A stretch of DNA of 47,519 nt from Kineosporia corallincola. Lineage in GTDB: Bacteria; Actinomycetota; Actinomycetes; Actinomycetales; Kineosporiaceae. The notes under the pieces were generated by a model. The model made no database searches. It worked only from the letters and a program-made list of their open reading frames with translations, and was not told the origin of the DNA. The stretch spans positions 1-47,519 of the forward strand of contig NZ_JAHBAY010000026.1 of assembly GCF_018499875.1 (NCBI RefSeq). The letters run 5' to 3'. Shown here piece after piece: positions 34,401 through 46,400 of the stretch; position 1 is the stretch's first letter; each line of letters begins with the position of its first letter. Made by a program: the position numbers and the translations under genes.

Positions 34401-37400
34401 GGTATCGTCCGGGACTCGTCCATCCCCGGATGCGGATCGCCGGGGAAACTGACGGAGACCCCGGCCGGCAACACCCGCACGGTCGCGTCGTCCAGACGGA
34501 ACACCGCGGCACCGCCGGCCGGATCCCGTACCAGCGGATGGCCGGCCCGGAAGAGATCCCTTGCGATCCCTGCCATTTCGGGGTCTGTGCCGTCCGGCCG
34601 GAACCGCACATGACTGCCGGTGGGTTTGACGGGTCTTTTCACCGAGTGCTTATCGGTGAGCGAGTCCAGGTCCACCACGACCGGGCGGCTCAGGGCCCTG
34701 GCGAGCCGGTCCAGCAGGCGGAAATCGGCTCTCGCCGGCGTCACGTCCGGAGAACGGGGACGGGACTGCTCCTGCGGATAGCTCAGCATGTACTCACCGG
34801 ACTGCCGATCAAGGTCGAGCCGGCCGCCGTCCCACACCGGCATGGTCGGTTGCCCGTGCCGAGAACCCAGACCCAGCACCTGATCACGGGCCAGATCGGC
34901 CTCCTGCCGCAGCAGCTGGGCCTCGGTCAGCGCGGCCCGGTACGCCGACGAGAAGGGGGTGGACGCGTCCCGCTCGCGCACGATCTCGGCGAGCCGGGCC
35001 TCGGCGAACTCTGCCTGTCCTGTCCACGCCTGCTGGGCCGCGGCCAGAGCGGCACGCAACGGTTCGCCGGGCAGCTGATGCTCCGCAGTCTCGTCCAGCC
35101 TTTCCAGAGCCGGGACGACATCGGTCCAGTACCGGTCCTGCACCCGGCCCAGAGCCTCCATCCGGGCCTGATCACCGGCACGGTACCGCTGAATCAGCGT
35201 CAGGTAGTCCCGCGGTGACGGGCGTATCACGGTGGCCGGATCCAGGTGAGCGGCGTGCATCAGCGCATCGGGCGCGGCCACCCTCGACGGTGGCCGGGTC
35301 TCCGGTCCTCCACGGGCCGCGGCAGATCCCCGCGCATGGATCCGAATCTCTCTCCGGCGCAGCGGATCCTGTCCCTTCACCTGCTGCGGGTCGGGGTAGG
35401 CGTCATCGAGTCCGGCTGCCTGGTGACCCAGTTCGTGGTCGATGGTGAGCCGGTTGGCGTCCGACCAGAAGTTCGAGGCATCCGGGTCATACCGCTTCTG
35501 GCCCTCCGGGCCGACCGGTGACCAGACGTGGATCGTGCGGTGGACGGGGCGACCATCGCGGACCGGTTCGGATCGCAGGTGCACATACCAGATCTCACCG
35601 TCCACGTCGATCGGACCGGAGGCGTTCCACAGGCTACCGTCGGGGTCCTCCTGATCCCGGCGGATGCGCTCCAGGTCACCGGAGGTGGTCCGCTCGTGCG
35701 CCAGCAGACGGCTGCGCATCGTGTATTCCAGCACCCGGACCGATGCCACCGTCCGGCCAGGAACAGGCTGGGGGCCCTGCTCGGGCACGGGCACGGTGTA
35801 CTCCCGGGCCTCGGCGAAGGACTCCGGAAAGGCACGGACCACCCGGGCCAGATTCTGCCCGTGCGCCACCAGATCCAGAATGTCCTGCCCAGAAATCCTT
35901 TCCGAGGCAGCAGGCACCCGGGCCAGTGAATCCTTCAGGTCCTCGCGGACGTTCCTGGTCTGCTGGGGGGTCTCGAGGCCGCCGGCCAGGGCATGCACCT
36001 GGTGCTGCGCCGTCCGTAGCTGCTGCGTCTCGCTCTCCGTCAGCGGCCGGAACCCGTCGAGCAGGCTCCTCAGCTGGTCCGCCGTCACCTCGGAAACGTC
36101 CCGCAGAAAGACGCCCACGTGCGAGACCGGACGAGCCGGGGTGGCGTGCCGCATCGCGCTGACATCGGGCTGGAACACCGCCGCCTGCGCGGGAAGACGC
36201 CAGATCAGCCCGTCACCAGGCGGACGGTCCCCGGAACTGCCGAAAACGGGGAGAACTGAGATGCTCGGCCCGGCGGCGTACGGGACGCCCACCAGGAAGG
36301 GGTACCGGCCGGCCAATGCCTCCCTGATCCCTACCAGCATCGCGTAGTCCCGGACGTCCACCGTGACCAGAGGGCGGTTTCCGGGATCGGTCGCCAGAAT
36401 CCCGGGACCGGCGAAAGCACCGTCGGTTACAGCTATACCGGACGGCACGCGATGTAGGTAGAACTGGTGAGGCATCTTCAGTTCGTCGATCACGGTGAGT
36501 GGTTCAGCGAAATCAGCCTCGGCCAGATCTGTCTCCCAAGGCGGGGACGGGCTGAGGATTTTCCCGGTGACGACCACCGTCCCATCGGTGCCGGCTTCCA
36601 GCCAGCCTCGGGTCGTGGTCGTGCCGGGAACCGGCTGTACCACGATTGTGCCGTCCCGGGCGACCCGGAGCGGCTCCGCCGTAAAACGCAGACGGATTTT
36701 GTTGTCCAGAGCGATCTTCCGTGCCACCGGTTCCGGAAGATCCGCCACATAGACGGTCACCCCGTCCAGGATGCCTCCCTCGGTTCCGAGGTGGCGGGCC
36801 AGGTCCCGCTGGACCTGTGGCCGGCTGCCGTCCGCGATCACGACCTGACCGTCGTCGTCCACCCAGGCAAGTTCGAGTGTCCCGTCCGCCGTGGGCCGCG
36901 AGACGAACCCCTGGACGCCGGGCGGGGCGGAACCGAGAACCACCGTCCGGGATGCGGCCGCCAGGAATTCTGCCGGACCTGGCACCGAAACCGGTTGCGG
37001 GGCGAAGCCTTCCGGCCCGAAACTGAACCATGCCGGAGGCGTCCCGTCCCCGGCGAAGGCCGTTACCGGCTCACCCATCTGAACCGCGATCTCCTGGGCC
37101 AGCAGCGCTGCCTCGGGACGCCACGGCTGCTCGGTGAAGGATATACCGGGAGCCCGCAGGACCAGTTCGTCACTCAGTACGCTCAGGTCCCAGCGTCCAC
37201 CTTTCCGGACATCGGCCAGTACGGCGTCGGGGGTGAGCCGGGGCGCCAGAGGCGGCGTCCCGGCGAGCGCCACGGCCCGGCGGAGCATCTGCTCGCGGTG
37301 TTCCAGCGTGTCCTGGATCTGCCGCAGGCGACTGCGTGCGCGCGTTCCCTGTCCGACTCCGGGCAGGTCACGGAATCGCTCGGCCATGGCCGCCCGGCGT

Positions 37401-40400
37401 GACCGCTGCTCGTCGAGGTGGTCCCGGGCTGCGTCCCGGGACCGGGTCAGGACAGGCAGCAGCTCCTGGGCGAGGCGTCCGGCGGCCCAGGCGCCGAGAG
37501 AGGATGTCCCCGCGTCGGTCTCCCCCGGTTCCGGGGGTGCGGGCAGCGCTGCCAGCGCCGTCTCCGCGGCCACCTGGCCGTCCGGGACGGGCAGGGCTGT
37601 TTCCTGCTGCACCAGAACGTCGTTCAGCATCGCGGCCAGCGACAGAGAGCGGGGCCAGGCACCGATCGAGATGTCCTTCCAGCGATCCGCCGGGAGCTGC
37701 GCGATCCGGTCGATCATCCCGGCGCGCCATGCGGGGGTGTCGTAACCGGACTCGACCGGCTTCAGGACGACGGGAGTGCCCGGCGTGCTCCGGCGCAGGA
37801 CGCCCTGCCAGCGGTACAGCTCGAGTTTCGCGCTCAGGGAGTCAAGGACCTGGCCGACATCAGGGTCGGCCTGGCCGGCCCGCGGATCATGCTGCACGAC
37901 CAGATCGGCGACGATCTGCTCCATCGCCTTCGTGTAGCTGTCGGACGCGTGGGCCAGCCTCTCCTCGGCCGCCCGGACCGCCTCCGCCTCTCCGGTGGAG
38001 CGTGCGGCACCGAGTGCTTCACGTGCCCGGGTCACGGCGTGGAATGCCTGGCGTTCCTGGGCCTGGAGGAGCCCGGCGCCGGGAGGCGGACCGGGCGGGC
38101 GGTGGGCATCAGCGCCCGACGGGGCCCGGCGGGCGGGAGGACCGGCTACTGCACCGCGCGGCGCACTCGCGGTGGCTTGACCTACGGCGCTGTCCTCGCC
38201 GTGGTCATCGGGCTGCACGGGAGGCACGCCGTCCGGTGGGCCGGACTGCGGGGCGCTGTTGCCCGCCCCACCTGCAGGGCCGGGCTCGCCGGACGCGGGG
38301 GTGGTCAGCTGCCCTGGATCGTCGGGCCGGCCCAGACCGTGTGCCCGGACCAGGCTTCGGGCCAGAAGTTCCAGGGCACGAGGCAGATCCTGGGGCGAGG
38401 GGGAACCCGAGAGCACGGCCGCCATCTGCGCGGCGGTCACGACCGGCACCACCTCCCTACGCAGCCGGAGCACACGGGTGTCGTCCGGGTCGGTCAGATC
38501 CTCGTCGCCCGAGGCGGTGTGGACCGCGGTGGCCGCGGTCTCCACCGATTCCTGGACTCGTTCCAGCCAGGTCCCACCCAGCCCTGCCGTCCGCTCGACG
38601 GCCGTGCGTGCCCGGTCAACCATCTCCTTCCATTGCTGTCCGAAGGCCGTCGCAGCCGATGTGTCCGTCGGCCGCCGCCCGAATCCTGCCAAGAGCGCGT
38701 CGACGGCGAACGGCCGGACCTCGCCGAATACCTCGGCCGGGTGGGAGGTTCCCGGTTCACTGCCGGATCCGGTGACCGGTTGTGCTGTCTGCTCGACGAC
38801 CGCCCCGGTTCCCGGCTGGACGGTCCCGCCGGCCACCGCCGCCCCGGCGTCGATCAGCGCGGCGAAGACGGCATCGCCGCGGTCCGTGGCCTCGTTTTCC
38901 TCCCCGCTCTCGCTCTTCAGCCTCGCGGGAATCTCCGGGGATCCGGTGTTCCCGGTGGCCTGATCGCCCGGCGCCACCACCTGGTCCTCGAAACCTTCGG
39001 TCGCCTGTAGGGATTCCTCGTCCTCCTCGAGGATCGGCGCCAGCCTCGTGCCCGTCCGCCCGGTCACCGGCGGCCCCGCCTGCTCCCGGCTGGCCGTGGC
39101 CGCCACCGGTTCGGCCACGGCCGGTTCAGCCGTCACCGCTTCTGCCGGCAGCGGATCCCCTTGCGACGGCAGGGTTCCGGCGTTCCCGGGAACCTGCGGC
39201 AGGAAGGCGGGCAATCCGCCGGCGGTGAAGGAGGGAACCACCAGGGACGCCACCGGGGTGACGCCGGAGGCGGAGGGCAGCAGGCGGGTGCCGCTGCGCT
39301 GCGGTACTTTCCGGCCGACAGCGTCGAGCACCTTGCCGTCGGCACGGATCCGGTGCCGGGTCACGGTGCCGTCGGCGGCTGTGTAGTTCAGTTCCACGCT
39401 CCGGCCGGTGTTGTGAGCGATCACCCGGGCCACCGGCAGCGGGACGGACGGCGCCACGGTCAGCGCGTGCGGCAGTCGGACCCCGGGTACCCCACCCACG
39501 ACCAGAGCGAGCAGCTCGTCCGTGGCGGCGTTCAGCTGCGCGACCACGCCGGCGGGAGGGCCCTGCGGGGCGAACATCTGCTCCTCCAGCGTGGAGCGGT
39601 GACGGTCCTGGAAGGCGGTCAGCCAGGCGGCGTGGCCGGGATGGCTGGTGGACAGCTGGTCACCCGCCCAGCGCACGGCCTCGACGTAGCGGCTGTGCAC
39701 CTGATGGGCGGCCGAGGACATCAAGACCATGTGCGGGGTCCGGGCGTCCTCGATGAGCCAGCGGGAGGCGTCGTTGGCCCGGTCCAGGAGGTCCTGGTGG
39801 TCCAGCGCCGCCCGGCTGAGCAGTTTCTCGAGGTGGTAGCGGGGCGTGTGCTCGCCGGTCGTCGGCCAGGACGTCGGCGTCGGCGTGTGGCGGTCCAGCA
39901 GAGCCTGAAGGCGCGAGAACCGCAGCAGCTCGTCGTACTGGGACCGGTAGATCAGCAGGTGCGCCTCGCCGAGGAACCGGTCGCTGTAGCCCGTCCCGGT
40001 CGGGCCGTCGCCCAGCATGCCGCGGCGCACGGCCTGGATCTCGGTGTTGCCGAGGTAGTTCACGACCACCCACAGCATCGGCCCCTGTTCCTTGGGGTGG
40101 TGCTCGTCGCGTTTGACGTTGGCGTCCCGGGCCCCCTCGCCGTGGTCGGCAGCGAGGTCGGCCCCGGTCCCGCCGGCACCGTCCAGCGCCGGGTTCGACG
40201 TGACGCTCTGGTTCGGCGGGGCCGTCGTCGTGGGGCCCGATCCACGCCCCTGTGCGGGCAGGTCCCGCGTTCCGCCGTTCTCGACGACGTCCGTGATGTT
40301 GCCGTTCTGCCCCAGGGTCACGGTCAGCGACGGGCGCCAGGAGTCGACGCTCCTGGCGATCGTCGTGCCGATCTGGTGCTTGGAGTAACGCCCGACGCCC

Positions 40401-43400
40401 GTGCCCTGGGGCAGTTGCGCCACGACGCGCGGGTGGAAGAAGTCTCCCTGCATGCGCAGGGCCGCGCGCCGGCCCTCGTCCCCGCCGACGAAGATGTTCT
40501 CCATGACGAGGTGTTTCTTGCCGATCGTCTCCAGGATGTGGTCGCGCATGTGCCCGCGGGCCTGCAGCTGTTCCAGGGTGATGACCGAGCGCACGGACTG
40601 GTCGTTGGCGTCCTGCCCGAACATGCGGCCCAGCAGCTCCCAGGTCCTGGGTACCGCGTCGTCGAGGTCGACGGCCACCACCATCGCGTCGGCGGGCAGG
40701 GCGTCCAGGCGCACGGGGGTCAGGTCGTCGAGAGGCAGGGACTCGTCCACCGGGATCGCCAGGATCTCCGACCCGGGTTTGCGGGTCACCAGCGTGCCCT
40801 CGAAGGTGTGGAGGACCTCGTCGCCCAGGTGCTGGACGTCGCGGGTCAGGCCCGCGACGACATTGCTCAGGGGCCGGTTCACCATGTCCAGGCGGCGGAC
40901 CCGGACGGTGAGGTCGAACTCGTTGCGGAGGTAGAAGCCTCTCTCCCAGTCGTATCCGACGTGCTCCTGGGTGTGCTGGGCGGACTGGACGACCTCGCGG
41001 CGGTGGCCGGCGGACATGTCCAGCTGGCCTCCGCCCGAGGTTCCGGAGGTGGTTCCCTCGCCGCCGAGTCCGGTCTTGGGAGCGGTGAAGCCCCCGGCGA
41101 CGGACCGGGACGTGGACTGGCTGGACGCGGCGTACTGGTGGGCGTAGGTCTCCAGACCTGCTCCCTCCTCCATGCCGGTGATCTCGGCATCGGTAGTGAG
41201 CCGCATGCCGATGTTCAGCTCGACGGCGTCGGCGGCCACCCCGCCGATCCGGTTGAACAGGTAGAACGTGACGCCCCGGGTGTGCAGCAGGTCGTCGAGC
41301 ATGGCCTGTTCCCGGTTGCCGCCGACCAGGCTGGTCAGGAAGTCGATGCCGTTGGCCAGCTTTCCCACCACCGGCTGGTCGCCCCGGTACGCGCGGTACC
41401 AGACCTCCGGGATGCGCTCGGTCGGCCAGTCGGCCCGGCGCAGGCCGATCAGGCCGGGCACCGCCTGCTCCACGGCCTGGTGCAGGATGTCCACCGCGCG
41501 GATCCGCCGTGGCCTGTCTCCGATCCCGGCGGGTGGGCCGGGCACCTCGCCGGGCCGGACGTCCATCGACTCCACCCCGTGGATGCCCAGCGCCTGCAGG
41601 CGGCTGTCCTTTCTCATGCCGAACGGGACGAAGAGATCCCGCTCGGTCCTGCCGGTCGTGGCGAGGAACTGCTCCAGGGCGCCCTTGTGGGTCTTCTTCC
41701 GGTACGTCGCCACCTCGGCCAGGATCGCCCCGGCATCGGCGTGATCGGCGGCCTCGCGCTCCAGACGGTCCAGCACGGCGAGGATCTCGTTCTCACGCAG
41801 CGCCACGAGTTCGCCCTCGTGCCAGCGTGCGACGTACTTCCGGACGACGTCGATGTCGATCGGGAGCTCCGGGTGACGCCCGTAGGCGGCCAGTGCCCGG
41901 GGTACGGGCAGCAGGTACATGAAGGTGCGTGGTCCGAGGGTCTCGCTGTCCGGATGCACCCGGCGGGGCCGCAGTTTCCCGTCCACCTGCTCGACGGTGC
42001 CGACGTCGAGTGTCAGGGTCGTGGTGAAGAAGAGGGCGTCGTAGAAGCTCAGCGGCAGTTGTTCCTTGCCGTGCGTCTTCGACACGGACGTCCCCTGTCC
42101 CCGGCTGACCCGCGCTGTGGCGTCCACCTCCCCGGAGACCGCGCCCACGGCGCTGCCGTCGCTGAGCGGGCCCCCGGCCCGGACACCGGCCGAGAAGACC
42201 CAGTCGCGCTGGATCCTCTCCGAATGGGAGGCCTGGCTGAGCCACAGCCGGATCTGGCTGGCGACGAACTTGCCGTCCGAGGCACCGGAGTAGAACGAGG
42301 GTCCGATGGTTCCCTTGATCCCCAGGCCACCGTTCGTGTGGGAGATCAGGCCCGGGGAGAAGAGGCCGCCGGTCTGGTACTCGTCGTGGAGGAAGTCCGG
42401 GACGAACGAGCGCATCATCGTGGTGCTGCCCAGGTTGGCGATCTGCTCGTCGGACAGCTTGCCGACACCGGTCAGGGTCGGGAACATGTCCCGCAGCAGC
42501 GGCACCAGCCCGGTGGTGTCGAGGTAGTAGACCAGCGCCTTCTCCAGCACCGCGGGATCGGTCGCAGGAAGCGCGTCCAGGGCCGGGTCCAGGGGATCGA
42601 ACTTCTCCAGGCCGATGTCGGGAAGGACGAACACGGTGGCGTGGCCCTCGACCGGATCGCTGTGCCAGGTCAGCGTCTTCTGCTCGGCGGCCCGCTGAAC
42701 CGCTCGCTCGGCGCGGGCCTGCACCAGCTGTTCGCGCGCCTGCCTCTTCTTCTCCAGACGCAATTGTTCCGGCGTCAGCTGCACCGGCCGGGGCTTGCGC
42801 AGCTTTCCCTGCCCGCCCGGCCGGCGTGACTCACGCCCGGGCCGGGGGTGCGCCGTGTCGCTGGGCTCGGGCCGGCGTTTGCGCAGTTTCGCCGGGCCGG
42901 CGCCTTCGACGTCACGCGCGATCCGGAACTGGTCCTTCTTCCGGCGCCGGCGCTGCCCCTCGGCCCGCCTGGCCAGACGCTCCTGAGCGGCCTGCGGCAG
43001 GTCGTCGAACGTGAGGGTGGCCCCGAACCGGCCGGGCAGTCTCACGGCGTCCTGGTCGCCCGGCGACTCCAGCAGCTCGGGGTAGTTCCCGATGAAGGAG
43101 CCGCTCTGCCCGGCTCCCTTCGTCCACTGCCGGTCCACGCCGGCCGTGACCATCTGCAGCAGGTCGCTGCCGGCCTGGAACCGGCCGCCCAGGGTGATGC
43201 TCCGGGATCCGGAGACACCGTGACCGGCGCTGGTCGATCCGATGGACAGGTTGACGCTGTGCATGTGCGGTGTCGTGTAGAGGTAGTAGTCGCCGTTCGG
43301 GTCGAGGTTCTGCTCGGCCCAGACGAGAAGCCTTGCCGTGTGCGTGATCCCGATCTGGTCCACGGCACGCAGGACGACTTCCAGCCCGTCCTGGAAGATC

Positions 43401-46400
43401 TGGTCGTAATGGGCCTCGATGCCGTCGGTCGAGAGGAACTTGTCGACGATGCGCTCGTTCTCGAGCAGGTCACTGACGTTGAGCTTCAGCCAGCCCTTCC
43501 TGAGCCGGTGCCTGTCGGCGGGATGACGCCGGGAGAACGGGCGCAGGGGGTCCGGCGACAGCAGCCCCACCTCCCTCAGCACCTCTTTCACCTGGCGGTT
43601 CAGGGTCTCCGCCACCCTCGGCTCGAGGGTGGGCAGGCCGGTTCCCGTGCCGTGGTTCTGGAGGATCTGGGCGCGAAGGCGGATCGGCAGGTTCTTCGGA
43701 TTACGCTTCTCCCGGGGAACCTTCTCCTCCGGCACGGCCCCGGGATGAAACTCGATCATCCCGTCCTCCGAGAGCGTGCCGCCGATCTCGGCACGGGTCG
43801 CGGTGAATCCCGTCGCCAGTGCCGACATGTCGACGGAGAACCCGTGGGCGAAGGCCGCCCACTGCGGCATCACCACGATCGCCGCACCCTCGTGCCAGGC
43901 GGTCCAGCGGATCTCCTTCTCCGGTCGCCGGATCAGGGAGATACCGGCCCGGTGACGCATGTCCACACGGTGGACCACCGAGGGCCCGGTGTAACGATCC
44001 ACGTTCACCCACAGACCGGTCTTACCGGCGCTGACGGAGTCGCTCTTCGACGCCGAGAAGGCGGCCCTGAAGTTCGGGCCGAGCGTCACCTCCGGGACGA
44101 CCGGCAGGGCGTCGGCGGCCGCACCGACGGAAAGCACTCCGGACTGGGTGAGGGACTCGGTGACGGACGACGCGGCGATCGCCGTGCGCACCTTCTCGAT
44201 GTGCATCTTGTCGCTGGTCGCGCCCAGCCGCTGGTGAAGCACCGACTCGAGGTGCGCCTCGCCGTCGGTGACGACCACCTGCCGGTACAGGGCCCGCTGG
44301 ACCCTCTCGGACTGGATCACCACCTTGGCGACTGCCGTACCGTTCCGGTCGTGGACGAGGAAGTCGTAGCCCGTCGCCTGCCGGCCCGCGTCGTCGTGCG
44401 CGTCGTTGACCGACTTGTGCAGGTTGACGGACAGTTTCATCACCAGCTGCGCATACAGGTCGAGCAGTTCCGTGCTGCCGGGCCGCACGTCCAGGCCGCC
44501 GAGGTGGAGCTCGCGGACCACCCCCTCGTACAGGTCCTGCAACCCGGTGAGTCCGGACGCGAAATAGGTGTCCGGGAACTTCCTTCTGGCGGCGTCGAGC
44601 GCCTGCGCGAACTCAGGACGAGCCGGCCGGACCGGAACGACCTGAGGGGCCACGCTTTCCAGCAAGTTGCTGGGGATCCAGGTGAGGAGTGACTCGGCGG
44701 TCGTGGCCGGCTCGGTCGTCCCCCTGTCCCGGGAGTCGGTGCTCCAGCTCGGCGTGACTCTCTTCCAGGGCACGAGCGGGCTGGTCCGGGTGCGAATCGT
44801 GTACAGCGGCTCGTAGGCCACGAGCGTCGAGTCGGCCCGGTAGTCCATGACCCGCCCGTACTCGGCGTCCTTGAACGCCGAGGTTGAGATCACCCGCTGG
44901 TTCATGGTGCCCGAGAGGCTGACGCCGGCCCGCACGATGGCGGCGAACACCATGCTGAAGTTGGCCTGGACCCGGGTCGCGCCGGCCAGGCCGGTGCCGC
45001 TGCGGGTGGAACCGCCGATGGCGAACTGCCCCAGGGTGTTCTGGTTCGCGTGGTGGTGGCTCTTCCTGTCCCGGGCCTGCTGCTCGGCGATCCGGTCGAT
45101 CTCCTGGGTGTAGACCTCCCGCAGCTCGCGCAGGTGCCGGGGCTTGAGCCGGTCCTCCTTCTCCAGCTTCTGGAGCACCTCCGTCAGTTGCACCCGCAGG
45201 GTTTCGGCCGTGGGCAGGACGTCCCGGGAGACCCCCTCGGTGTCGGTGATGACGGTCGCGTTGCCCAGTCCCAGCTTGACCAGGACCTCGACGCCGTCGA
45301 ACGGCATCAGATAGCCCTCGGTGGTCATCTCACCGGCGCGGTAGGCGGTGAGCAGGCGCGCGCGCAACGTGCTGCGGTCGTTCTCCGAAACCGCTCCGCC
45401 GGCCTCCTCGATCGCGGCGATCACGGCCGGCACCACCTGATCCATTTCCGGCATGCGCGAGCGCGGTGATCCCAGGCTCGCCGCGGCGGGGAGCATCCAC
45501 GACGCCTGCGGTCGCCTGGCCTGCTGGGCCGGGGCGGCGTCCGGCTGCGCCACGGCGTCTGCTTCCGCCTCCGGCCCGGCCTGAGCAGCCGACGTGCCGC
45601 CGGCTCCGGTGACACCGCGGGCGCCGGTTCCCTTGGCCCCGTCAGGGCGCGCCGCGAGGCTCGTCGTCTCGCTGTATTCCGTTTCACTCCAGTGACTTCC
45701 CGCGTCCGACGCAGTGTCACTGAGATCACTGGATGCGCGGCTGCTGTCCGTGTCACCGGCCCCGGCGTCGTCGTGACCACCGCTCAGGCTCACCAGGCCG
45801 GCATGATCGGCACCGTGCCGGCCTGCCCCGGCCCGACCTTTCTCCAGCCCCGTTTCCACGGAATCGATCACTGCGGAGGACGAGATGATGCTTTCCACAG
45901 GTGTTTTCGCGGCGCCCGGTGGTGACAGCCGGGTGATGAACTCGTCCACGTACGGGCCGGCGATCAATTGCTCGACGTCCATCCGTGTGCGGTGCGCGTG
46001 AACGATCAGCAGGTCCACGAGCTGGTCGCGCAGATCCGCGTCCGCCCGGACCTGGCTCGCGATCTGCGGACCGATTCCCGGCCAGCGCAGCCGCGCCTCG
46101 ATCACCTGGTCGGCTGTCTGGTAGGCCTTCTTGCGCACGCCCTTGCCCAGGGCCGCGATCCGGGCCCTCGCGGCGGCAGGGTCACTGGCCGGGCGGCTGA
46201 GATCCCCGGCAGGGGTGAGGTCTCCCAGGCGATTGCGCCGGAGCGGATCGACCGAGGTGAGCGACGGCGGTTGTGTCCTGTGGTCATTCGTGTGCAGAGG
46301 AGCCCGTCCTCGCGGAATCTCTGCGGCAAAGTGTTTCTTGCGCAAGCGGTTACGCGGCGAGGCGGGCAGCTTGACGTCCGTTTCGGCACCGTCGTCCATC

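Noticed and set aside
39161-42829. A 1222-codon plus-strand open frame and a 1019-codon one at 24008-27067, antisense to the giant gene
   Set aside because: Compositional shadows with no recognisable domain; the minus-strand product shows consistent modular homology throughout.
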